From an uncultured Lachnospiraceae bacterium (GTDB lineage Bacteria; Bacillota; Clostridia; Lachnospirales; Lachnospiraceae), in assembly GCA_910587155.1 (NCBI GenBank), contig CAJULA010000021.1, positions 1 to 58,474 on the forward strand: 58,474 nt of DNA, in the 5' to 3' direction. Numbering within the stretch: the first letter of the stretch is position 1; the number at the start of each line of letters is the position of its first letter. The translations under genes were made by a program, and so were the position numbers. The notes under the pieces were generated by a model. The model had not been told where the DNA came from. It worked only from the letters and a program-made list of their open reading frames with translations, and made no database searches. Below are positions 52,314 through 58,474 of the stretch, one piece after another.

Positions 52314-53432
52314 TTACTCTTGTACCAAAAGATTTACAAGTGAAGTATACTCCCAAATACGATTCCTCCTGTTTTCGTTTTTCTGAGTGATGCTGCCATT
52401 CTCTCTTAACAAGTGCAGGGCATTTGCGATCGAATTGAAGGAACTTCCTAACTGTGCGGCGACACAGGAAATGCTAGTCACAGGAAAGAGTCTAAGATAA
52501 TCATATACAAGCCAAACACTTTTAGGTAGCAATTGTATATTTTCTAATTGTTTTATATCTTTTGCCACAATATCTTCATACCGTATTAGCAACTGGGCTG
52601 ACCGTTTTGCAGTTTCACTTATAGCATTTACATAAAATTTAATCCACCGAATATAACCACCACTGTATTGAGTGGATTGAAGCAAGTTGAAGTATTCATT
52701 CTTATTGTGATACAAATACTCAGACAGACATATTATCGGCTTTGATTCTCTAACGTTATTGAAGAATATCATTGAAACAATGATTCGTCCTACAATCCCA
52801 TTATATCTCTCAAACGGATGTATCATCTCAAACTGATAATGTGCTAATGCAGCTTTAATCAACGGATCAGTATCTTTGTCATTATATAGATAAGCGGAAA
52901 TATCGGCCAGCGCTGGTAAAACTGCGTCAGGGGCTGTAGGGTTTTAAGATAGAAGGTTTGTCCTGACACCCAATAAAAAAGTCTGCTTGTTCCTAATATT
53001 AACTGGCTTACTAACTACATCACCGTATAATGCAATTCTGCAAAGTTCACTTAGAAATGGAGCTGAAATGGTCTTATTCATTGCTTCCTTGTATGCCAGT
53101 TCGAGATTAGTGATTAATGAAATATCACTTTTACCATTCCCACGACTAATAAGTATATCTTGAAAAGCGGGAGTATCATAATCATTCATTCGAGAATATG
53201 TGCATTCTTTTAATAGCATCAATTCGGCAAACGCTTCTTTATTTTTGGCATACTTAAAAAGTCCCTCCAAAAATCCAATATTTCGGTGAGCTTCAATTAA
53301 TAAGGCGGACAGTTCATCATCCATTTTGTACATATCCCCATTCATCAGAGGACGTGGGGTAAATGTGTAATATTTAAAAGTATCTGTGTTGTCATCAATA
53401 TGTTCAATGTAGTCTCCAGTATAGGGGATCAT
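52314..53432 (-). pseudogene. Fic/DOC family protein with in-frame stop and damaged active site
   Basis: Fic N-terminal domain: IPYTGDYIEHIDDN...FTPRPLMNGDMYKMDDELSALLIEAHRNIGFLEGL. A TAA at 52946-52944 breaks the frame after GVRTNLLS; the same frame resumes with DAVLPALADISAYLYNDKD and the Fic motif. That motif reads HPFERYNGIVGR where HPFxxGNGRxGR is expected: the catalytic His is kept, but a Gly and an Arg are lost. The C-terminal winged helix (SVWLVYDYLRLFPVTSISCVAAQLG) follows. Normally transfers AMP or other groups to proteins; here dead. Confidence 0.87.
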
Positions 53433-53552
53433 CTCATATACCTCAATAATAAAATCTATTTTCAGTATATCATTAATATTGAAATAAATGAAGTATGATT
53501 TGTTGAAATTATTTCAAAATCAAAGAAATAATGCAATATAAATTCAAAAGTA

Positions 53553-53733
53553 AGTTTCATTACTTAGGCATTCTCATGTGTCGCTGCTAATCAATATGGG
53601 ATTCTCGCCACATCTGATAGCAGAACGCATCGGCGATACTGTGCAGATGGTAAACAGTACTTATGGGCACCTTTACCCCAGCAAACATAATGAAGTCGCT
53701 GAAAGACTTAATCAAATAATAGTACCAAATTAG
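53553..53733 (+). pseudogene. Tyrosine recombinase, C-terminal fragment
   Basis: Encodes LRHSHVSLLINMGFSPHLIAERIGDTVQMVNSTYGHLYPSKHNEVAERLNQ to the TAG at 53731-53733: the catalytic box II (H-x-L-R-H; CATTACTTAGG, one base lost against CAT-GAC-CTT-AGG) and the nucleophile Tyr in STYGHLYP. It fits the missing end of the integrase at 49169-49890, so both belonged to one gene before the island came between. The 120 bp before it are AT-rich with no gene. Confidence 0.85.
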
Positions 53734-53794
53734 TTCCAATAAATACGAACAAAGGGCGAACCCACAATGGGAACGCCCTATTTTACTGCATTTC

Positions 53795-54076
53795 TTAATT
53801 ACTCAATGATAGTAGCAACCCTACCATATTCTTTCCTTCATACATTTTGATCTTTTTTCCAATCCATAAACATTCTGGATATTCATCAGGTGAAATAAAA
53901 GTAATAGTTCCTTTCAAATCACAATTAGCATTCTCATTTATTTCATAATAGCTGTGAACTTCCGTTGTTAAACAATCCTCTTTAACTAAATGAGCTGGTC
54001 TGTACCCTTCAAAAAAATTCTCTTTACGTTGACCGATAAACTCAAACAGCGCTTCCACATCTGGCCTCAATTTCAT
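53795..54076 (-). CDS. EF-Tu domain 3-like small protein, probable immunity protein
   Basis: 93 aa from ATG at 54076 (GAAGGAGATGAAA upstream). ENFFEGYRPAHLVKEDCLTTEVHSYYE...CDLKGTITFISPDEYPECLWIGKKIKMYEGKNMVGLLL follows the beta-barrel pattern of EF-Tu domain 3 (F-x-x-G-Y-R-P-x-x, I-x-x-I-x-P, L-x-x-G-x-x-x-x-x-x-E-G-x-x-x-V-G). It overlaps by 36 bp the end of a toxin-like fragment, the position of a cognate immunity gene in Rhs loci. EF-Tu resemblance is by eye. Confidence 0.62.
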   Translation of the reverse strand: MKLRPDVEALFEFIGQRKENFFEGYRPAHLVKEDCLTTEVHSYYEINENANCDLKGTITFISPDEYPECLWIGKKIKMYEGKNMVGLLLSLSN

Positions 54077-54240
54077 TTTCATCTCCTTCATAATTAAAAA
54101 AGTTGCCAAATTCTTTTTCCTGAAACAATCTTTCCTCTGATTTTGTCCGAAAGCTTCTTATTGCAAATATATCATCACACTCTTCCGGGCTGACAGCTTT
54201 ATACAAGTCTTTTGCATTATCCTTTTTATCGTCAAAAAAC
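54041..54240 (-). pseudogene. Rhs-type C-terminal toxin fragment
   Basis: An open frame without a start: FFDDKKDNAKDLYKAVSPEECDDIFAIRSFRTKSEERLFQEKEFGNFFNYEGDENEIEAR to a TGA at 54041. LYKAVSPEECDDI...F resembles the opening of ADP-ribosyltransferase-like toxin tips (Y-R-A-V-S-P-x-E). An in-frame TAG at ~54240 cuts it off upstream. It overlaps the EF-Tu-like gene, so they look like a displaced toxin tip and immunity pair. Confidence 0.55.
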
Positions 54241-54319
54241 TATAAATCATATTTTAACTTTAGAATTACTGTTATCGGCCTGTCTCAGACAATAAATTGC
54301 TACTATGAGTCAATACTAA

Positions 54320-54616
54320 TCAATAATTCATTTTATAGATTACATTCATTATAAATTCTCCAATATTTGTCTCATTATCAAGAACCCCATCAAAGAAATA
54401 AATAGTCTCCTCGCTTTCTATGTTTAGAATCTGCATATACAATCTATTAAACTTGAACCATGTAATTCTCATAAATGCCTTTTCACTAAATAAATCTACC
54501 TGCTCTGCTTCCTCTTTAAAGTCGAGTTCTAATGATTTTATTTCATCCATAGATATCTTTAATTCAAGCAGCTTTTTTCTATTTGCAGTAATTAAATCTA
54601 TCAGCTTACGATACAT
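54320..54616 (-). CDS. 98-aa protein, possible orphan immunity protein
   Basis: ATG at 54616 follows GGAGGTGGTTTTA. MYRKLIDLITANRKKLLELKISMDEIKSLELDFKEEAEQVDLFSEKAFMRITWFKFNRLYMQIL then a beta-rich end (EETIYFFDGVLDNETNIGEF). No family recognised. It lies immediately after a degenerate Rhs junction (GKGMESL-stop-RSMKGN), the place where immunity genes sit. AT-rich, intact frame. Confidence 0.6.
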   Translation of the reverse strand: MYRKLIDLITANRKKLLELKISMDEIKSLELDFKEEAEQVDLFSEKAFMRITWFKFNRLYMQILNIESEETIYFFDGVLDNETNIGEFIMNVIYKMNY

Positions 54617-54624
54617 TAAAACCA

Positions 54625-54705
54625 CCTCCACTTCGATTCCCTTTCATGCTCCGTCAAAGGCTCTCCATCCCTTTTCCAACAACATAAGTTGAGTACTGCC
54701 CCGGC
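54625..54705 (-). pseudogene. Degenerate Rhs pre-toxin junction
   Basis: Reads VVGKGMESL-stop-RSMKGNRSGGG, clearly the same as GVGKGLESLWRSVKGNKGS at 58340-58400, with Trp changed to stop (TGG to TGA). Upstream of it (to ~54850) the frame is not recognisable. Third copy of this junction in the window. Confidence 0.65.
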
Positions 54706-54950
54706 ATGCTTCCTTGTAAAATCCGCCTATTTCAACAATTATAACTTCACGCGGTTTGGCAATTCTGTACTTTCGACGGTTAGAAATATATAATGCCAAA
54801 CGTACTATGAAGGTGCCAGTAGATTTTCCCGACTTTAGAATTTTCATCCCCTCATTTAAATTAATTGATTATCTGAACTTCAATTCCCTTCGCTATTATA
54901 TACATATCATTATTAATATTCGTATTATATATAAAGTGATAAATTATCGC

Positions 54951-55560
54951 TCATAAGCATAGACGGCCTATGGCCATCCGAGGAACAGTAGACAGCCATC
55001 TGAGAGATCTTTGTACGGCTTCCCGGATTTCCTCACGGGTATGAAAGAATACATTGTTGATTACGGAGTCTTTCAGGAAGCTTTCCGGCAGCTTCGCATG
55101 ATGGATTTTTGCATTATCCAACATTACGACAGTCTTTCCATGCGGATACTGCGAAAGTACATTTTTCAGAAACTGAAGAAATACTTCCGCATCATATTTC
55201 CGGTGCTCTTCCACATAAACACGGCCTGTTTCATAGTCCGGACAACCAACCAGTTTTACGCCTTCCTGCTTTCCATAAGTCGGTATGATCCGCTGCTTCC
55301 CTTTTGGGAACCAGGTTTTCATGACCGCCTGATAATCTCTGATCATGGATTCGTCTTCAAACAGGATTGCGCAGATGTCATTGTTCAGCAGTTTTTTAAT
55401 GTTTCAAAGTTTTCCCTGAACTGTTCCTGCTTTCCGGGATACCCTTCCAGATAGAGCAGAATGGTATCGTAACGCAGTTTCTGTTTCACGTTTTTTCCTT
55501 TTTTGATGCGGTAAGAAGGCGGTAATAATCTTTTACAGAGTCGTCAGGTGTTCCTGTGTT
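54951..55560 (-). pseudogene. IS630-family transposase remnant A
   Basis: The frame contains GKQRIIPTYGKQEGVKLVGCPDYETGRVYVEEHRKYDAEVFLQFLKNVLSQYPHGKTVVMLDNAKIHHAK (the DDE LDNAKIHH block), then jumps to SFLKDSVINNVFFHTREEIREAVQRSLRWLSTVPRMAIGRLCL; about 84 bp encoding the final catalytic Glu region are missing. The N-terminal part up to ~55560 is broken by stops. Confidence 0.82.
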
Positions 55561-55589
55561 CATATGTATAGTCCTCCGAAATAGATTTT

Positions 55590-55871
55590 GATAATGGAAA
55601 GACTGTCGTGATCCTGGATAATGCAAAAATCCATCATGCGAAGCTGCTGGAAGGCTTCCTGAAAGAGAACAGAAACCGTCTGGAGCTGGTATTTCTACCT
55701 CCTTACAGTGCCAGTCTGAATAAGATTGAGGAACTCTGAGGCTGGCTGAAAGACTCCGTAATCAACAATGTATTCTTCCATACCCGTGAGGAAATCCGGG
55801 AAGCCGTACAAAGATTTCCCAGATGGCTGTCTACTGTTCCTCGGATGGTCATAGACCGTCTATGCTTATGA
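55590..55871 (+). pseudogene. IS630-family transposase remnant B
   Basis: TVVILDNAKIHHAKLLEGFLKENRNRLELVFLPPYSASLNKIEEL-stop-GWLKDSVINNVFFHTREEIREAVQRFPRWLSTVP...RLCL-stop. It retains the segment deleted in remnant A, with one in-frame stop (TGA for W or similar). It faces A as an inverted repeat. Confidence 0.82.
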
Positions 55872-56004
55872 GCAATCATTTATCACTTTATATATACAAT
55901 CCGAATTGATAAGTCTTTTAAGAAAGAGATAGAAGGATGATCCTTGATATGTTATAATGCTTGTGTTGTCTAACCTACACCCGGCAACGGGAGGAGGTGC
56001 TTAC

Positions 56005-56103
56005 ATGGAGTTATTCTTCACATTTCTTGTGACTGTTGCAGCAGATGTGGTTTGCCACCTCATCAGCAAATGGCTAGACAGGAACGACAAAGGCAACAAA
56101 TAG
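56005..56103 (+). CDS. 32-aa membrane peptide, likely type I toxin
   Basis: MELFFTFLVTVAADVVCHLISKWLDRNDKGNK: one hydrophobic helix then a charged tail with KWLD, like tiny peptides scattered through Clostridia and Bacilli. GGGAGGAGGTGCTTAC is a very strong ribosome binding site. An extended -10 (TGTTATAAT) lies near 55950. A predicted antisense RNA faces it from the right. Confidence 0.65.
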   Translation: MELFFTFLVTVAADVVCHLISKWLDRNDKGNK

Positions 56104-56127
56104 TCTAGTGGGTGCTTTACCACTGTA

Positions 56128-56217
56128 AAAAGAAAAGAAGAATCCCTCGACTGTACGCCATTACGGTCGGGGGATTCGTTCTTTGCCTACATGGATTTCT
56201 CCACATTTCTTTGCCTA
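56128..56217 (-). ncRNA. Predicted antisense RNA opposite the 32-aa ORF's 3' region
   Basis: Minus-strand promoter TTGTAA (56246-56251), 17 nt, TATAAT (56223-56228) with an upstream TATGC. The RNA would run leftward through GAATCCCCCGACCGTA, loop, TACAGTCGAGGGATTC and end in TTCTTTTCTTTTT at ~56128. The rest of 56104-56301 holds nothing else. Confidence 0.6.
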
Positions 56218-56301
56218 ACGGCATTATAGCATATACGGATTTTAATTACAAGATACATTTCTTTTTCACAAAATAAAAATTTTATCCCTATCTGGTGTCA
56301 A

Positions 56302-56697
56302 TCAAGAATCATAATCAGATAAATGTTGTAATAAACTCTTTTGTCTTGTATTGAGATCAACATCAAAATGCGTTATGGCACTGGGATTACCACGACCAGA
56401 GTTCCTTGACATAATAGTCAAACCAGTCGTAGAATTTTTCACACTCCGCCAAAGGCTCTCCAGCCCTTTCCCAATGCCATAGAAAGCTACGCTGCCCAGT
56501 CCTTCCATTACTCCGCCAAGCGCCACTGCCTTGACGAATCCTCCCAGGCTGAAGCCTTCCGTTGTGCGGAGTTTATCTTCCATTGCCTCATACAGGCCCT
56601 TATTCACGATGCCGCTGCCGGGCAGTTGGTTTTGGGTATTGCTCTTTTGTATGGTGCAGTTCCTTCCCGGGTCGCTGATGCCATATAGCTGAGGTGC
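56302..56697 (-). pseudogene. Displaced Rhs pre-toxin/toxin-tip fragment 2
   Basis: Open frame from ~56697 without a good start: QNQLPGSGIVNKGLYEAMEDKLRTTEGFSLGGFVKAVALGGVMEGLGSVAFYGIGKGLESLWRSVK, then a short tip STTGLTIMSRNSGRGNPSAITHFDVDLNTRQKSLLQHLSDYDS. The first part is almost identical to the Rhs segment at the right edge; the tip differs, the pattern of Rhs proteins that share a core and swap C-terminal toxins. The tip of ~45 aa may be truncated; no immunity gene follows. Confidence 0.75.
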
Positions 56698-57370
56698 TAC
56701 GGTACGACGTGTCCTGCGTCGCAGGTTATTATTCGAACTCTGTTTTTCTTCTTCGGTTTTCCAAGTGTCTCGTACAGGTATTCAATGCCTGAGCGGGCCG
56801 CGCCGGATTTAAAGCCTCTCCCAAAGGCTTCCCGTGCGCTGCCGATCCTGCCTGTCCCGTATGCCAGGCCGCTTGCCGCATTGGACAGGCCGCTGACGAC
56901 GGTTCTGCCAAAGTCGAATTCTTCTCCGGCGATATTCTGTTCCAGCATGCTTCCTATCATGCCCGCTGCGAAGTCTGCCCCGGCTCCTGCCAGGGCGCCG
57001 ACGCCGGAGGCGATCACTGCGCCTCTTACGGCTCCCACTACCGCGCCGTTTACGCCTGCGCCAAGGGCTCTTCGCATGTCGATACCTTTGCCGCTCATAA
57101 GCTGGGATACGGCGGAGCCTGCGAAGCCGAAGACGCCGCCGACCACGCCGCCTGTCAGGGCGCCGCCGAGGATGTTGGCGATCTCGCCGGTGGGGTCTAC
57201 GAAGTTTACCGGGTCGTTGTCGCAGTATGGGTAAGGGTTTAGGCCGCGTCTGATCGGGTCTCTGCCCAGCATGCGGCCGGTTTCGGCGTCGTAGAGTCTT
57301 GCGTGGGCGAAGTATTTGCCGGTTGCTCTGTCGCAGGGGTAGGAAGATATATGGCCTGGCCATGCTGACG
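56697..57370 (-). pseudogene. Rhs core end plus pre-toxin region, fragment
   Basis: ATGKYFAHARLYDAETGRMLGRDPIRRGLNPYPYCDNDPVNFVDPTGE is the end of the RHS repeat-associated core (DPxGxxxPxxxYxYxxNDPVNFVDPTG). A Gly/Ala-rich region follows (GGVVGGVFGFAGSAVSQLMSGKG, GAVVGAVRGAVIASGVGALAGAGADF) and then GIEYLYETLGKPKKKNRV to the TAG at 56697. Only the last RHS unit is present: upstream the sequence turns into the palindrome at 57371-57549. So an orphan module rather than a full gene. Confidence 0.8.
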
Positions 57371-57549
57371 CCGGAAAGGGTGAAAGATCCGCGTCAGGCC
57401 CCGGGACAACGCGCATCTGAACTAACCGGTAACTGCGTCTAAGGCGCTCCGGAATGCCGTCGCGCCTAAGACTCCGTAACCGGTGGATTTCATCTGCGCT
57501 AAAGACGTCCCCCAAAGGGGCCTGAGCACGGTTCTTTCACCCTTCCCGG
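57371..57549. repeat. 179-bp imperfect palindrome between Rhs modules
   Basis: The left arm (CCGGAAAGGGTGAAAGA, then GTCAGGCCCC, CCGGT-AC-G-GTCT-AGGCGC) is mirrored by the right arm read backward (CCGGGAAGGGTGAAAGA, CTCAGGCCCC, CCGGTTAC-GAGTCTTAGGCGC). The inner 22 bp pair at 18 of 22; the tip is TCCGGAATGCCGTC. It could extrude as a long hairpin. It lies 25 bp after the immunity gene and exactly where the Rhs core fragment begins. Confidence 0.8.
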
Positions 57550-57573
57550 CTGGCTTTTGGCTGGAACTTCTCT

Positions 57574-57963
57574 CTAATACGGATAGATTCCAATTTTATC
57601 ATAACTTGTCAAAAACAAAATTTTATCACCTCTCTTTATTGAAAAATCGTCATTGTCAATTGAAATCATTTCCATCCAATCATTTGAAAAGCGTATAATA
57701 TATACATCTTCTATTTCCTCACATATTCCTTTAAATTGTACTCTATTACCAAGTAAATTAACGCTTGGAAAAAATTGTTCATTATTAATCACTGCTACTT
57801 CGCTTTTATCAACTTCACTAATATTTAATTCAAAAAAATATGTTTTTCCTAATATCGGAGGTTCTTTATTACACCACTCCCCTTTCACATCACCAATAGT
57901 AGTATTACCTGTTACATAAATGTGTTCATCTTTAAAGTCTAAATTTGTTATAATCATTCTCAT
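57574..57963 (-). CDS. Probable immunity protein for the Rhs toxin tip
   Basis: 129 aa: MIITNLDFKDEHIYVTGNTTIGDVKGEWCNKEPPILGKTYFFELNISEVDKSEVAV...IYIIRFSNDWMEMISIDNDDFSIKRGDKILFL, a mostly beta protein. Its start overlaps the toxin stop by 4 nt (ATGA), the usual arrangement for toxin and immunity. Family not recognised. AT-rich relative to the Rhs core, as usual for swapped toxin/immunity cassettes. Confidence 0.7.
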   Translation of the reverse strand: MRMIITNLDFKDEHIYVTGNTTIGDVKGEWCNKEPPILGKTYFFELNISEVDKSEVAVINNEQFFPSVNLLGNRVQFKGICEEIEDVYIIRFSNDWMEMISIDNDDFSIKRGDKILFLTSYDKIGIYPY

Positions 57964-58474
57964 TTCATTTGAATCCTTTGCACTTCATTAAAAATATAGT
58001 CATCATACCAAGTTTCTCTATGGTAATGAAAACGCTTTGTTCCCATCGCACTCATTTCATGGTCACCAAATCTAATACTTCTTGTCCCATCCGCCGACCA
58101 TATTCTATCAATTGAACTTTGACCCGTAAATGGACTAATATCAGTTTGATTTGATCCCAAAAAATTGTCCCAATCTTCAATAGCATTATTAGGACGAATT
58201 GATCTCCCTGAATAAATTTCTACCTCAAGTCTGTCATATTGACTATTGGTTTTTACTTTATCATTTGGAATAATGGTTCCATCTTTTGTTACATAAAAAT
58301 CAGGCCTTACAGTTGTATTACTACCTTTATTCCCCTTCACACTCCGCCAAAGGCTCTCCAGCCCTTTCCCAACGCCATAGAAAGCCGCGCTGCCCAGCCC
58401 TTCCATGACTCCGCCAAGTGCCACTGCCTTGACGAATCCTCCCAGGCTGAAGCCTTCCGTCGTGCGAAGTTTAT
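57960..58474 (-). CDS. Rhs-family polymorphic toxin, C-terminal part (runs off right edge)
   Basis: The frame is open to base 58474. The pre-toxin segment LRTTEGFSLGGFVKAVALGGVMEGLGSAAFYGVGKGLESLWRSVKG is shared with 56443-56576. Then a unique, AT-rich toxin tip of ~120 aa: DFYVTKDGTIIPNDKV...DISPFTGQSSIDRIWSADGTRSIRFGDHEMSAMGTKRFHYHRETWYDD. The GTRSIRFGDHEM and HYHRETW motifs suggest a metal-dependent or nuclease-type active site, but I cannot name the family. Rhs proteins deliver such tips into neighbouring cells. Confidence 0.75.
   Translation of the reverse strand, partial: KLRTTEGFSLGGFVKAVALGGVMEGLGSAAFYGVGKGLESLWRSVKGNKGSNTTVRPDFYVTKDGTIIPNDKVKTNSQYDRLEVEIYSGRSIRPNNAIEDWDNFLGSNQTDISPFTGQSSIDRIWSADGTRSIRFGDHEMSAMGTKRFHYHRETWYDDYIFNEVQRIQMK

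Larger units (their letters stand above)
54940..55885. repeat. Inverted repeat formed by the two IS630 remnants
   Basis: The stretch 54940-55077 is nearly the reverse complement of 55748-55885 (about 138 bp each), sharing the transposase 3' end and TTATCGCTCATAAGCAT / ATGCTTATGAGCAAT ends. About 670 bp lie between. Confidence 0.75.

Noticed and set aside
54644..54847. A 67-codon minus-strand ORF (MKILKSGKSTGTF...)
   Set aside because: It reads the degenerate Rhs junction in the wrong frame and has no good ribosome binding site; the Rhs-frame interpretation explains the sequence better.
57371..57515. Start of the Rhs fragment as a normal gene from 57515
   Set aside because: The first ~55 codons lie within the palindrome and do not resemble RHS sequence; coding similarity begins only after it.
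57371..57549. Integron attC site
   Set aside because: The palindrome lacks the GTTRRRY/RYYYAAC core sites, and no IntI-type integrase is near; the recombinase remnant is of phage/ICE type.

Overview
The window is about 58 kb of chromosome from a spore-forming Firmicute, most likely a Lachnospiraceae (Clostridia) gut anaerobe. Evidence for this is the sigma-F and spoVA sporulation loci, a valine T-box, DUF5717 and HPr-like genes common in that family, LexA boxes of the Bacillus/Clostridia type, strong AGGAGG ribosome binding sites, and moderate GC in the core. Some accessory stretches are clearly AT-richer (about 1.3-2.7 kb, 46-48 kb and 50-55 kb).

Left part (1-14.7 kb). A partial AlbA_2/ATPase-type gene runs off the left edge, followed by a DUF2971 gene. 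Then come leftward blocks. In transcription order: valS behind a T-box, a FapA-like DUF342 gene, folC, a 51-aa gene and a TPR/zinc-ribbon membrane protein. After a hairpin follow spoIIAA-spoIIAB-sigF, a histidine phosphatase, spoVAA-spoVAB-spoVAC and a 65-aa gene.

Middle (14.7-42.4 kb). These are mostly housekeeping and envelope genes: an XRE regulator; a 158-bp-period structured repeat; a lipoprotein; a heterodimeric ABC exporter; an ECF S component; an overlapping PadR-DUF1700-DUF4097-PspC operon; a pyridoxamine-kinase-like gene; an intergenic region with four DnaA-box-like sites; endonuclease IV; a nuclease-helicase fusion; an HPr-like protein lacking the catalytic His; an apparently LexA-controlled radical-SAM/DUF4130 repair pair; asnA; tRNA-Gly(CCC); DUF434; a flavodoxin; a giant DUF5717 protein; an Amt-PII fusion; and a csoR-copA copper operon whose copA ends in a CopZ domain with its own internal start.

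Right part (42.4-58.5 kb). This is a plastic region. A complete IS21-family element (2619 bp, 5-bp target duplication) interrupts an iron alcohol dehydrogenase gene. That gene had already been fused by deletion to the first third of a D-lyxose isomerase gene. An AraC regulator follows, then an IS982 remnant, a tiny membrane ORF with a predicted antisense RNA, and a tyrosine recombinase broken into two pieces. Between the pieces lies a decayed island: Fic, Gabija GajA-like, GajB-like helicase and RhuM. Beyond it is an Rhs polymorphic-toxin locus read leftward: a toxin tip with a cognate immunity gene at the right edge, a 179-bp imperfect palindrome, displaced Rhs core and toxin-tip fragments, IS630 debris, a second tiny membrane ORF with antisense RNA, and orphan immunity genes, one resembling EF-Tu domain 3.

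The most unusual parts are the orphan Rhs-CT array with its palindrome and EF-Tu-like immunity gene, the two small membrane ORF/antisense pairs, the LexA-box-flanked repair pair, and the internal CopZ start.
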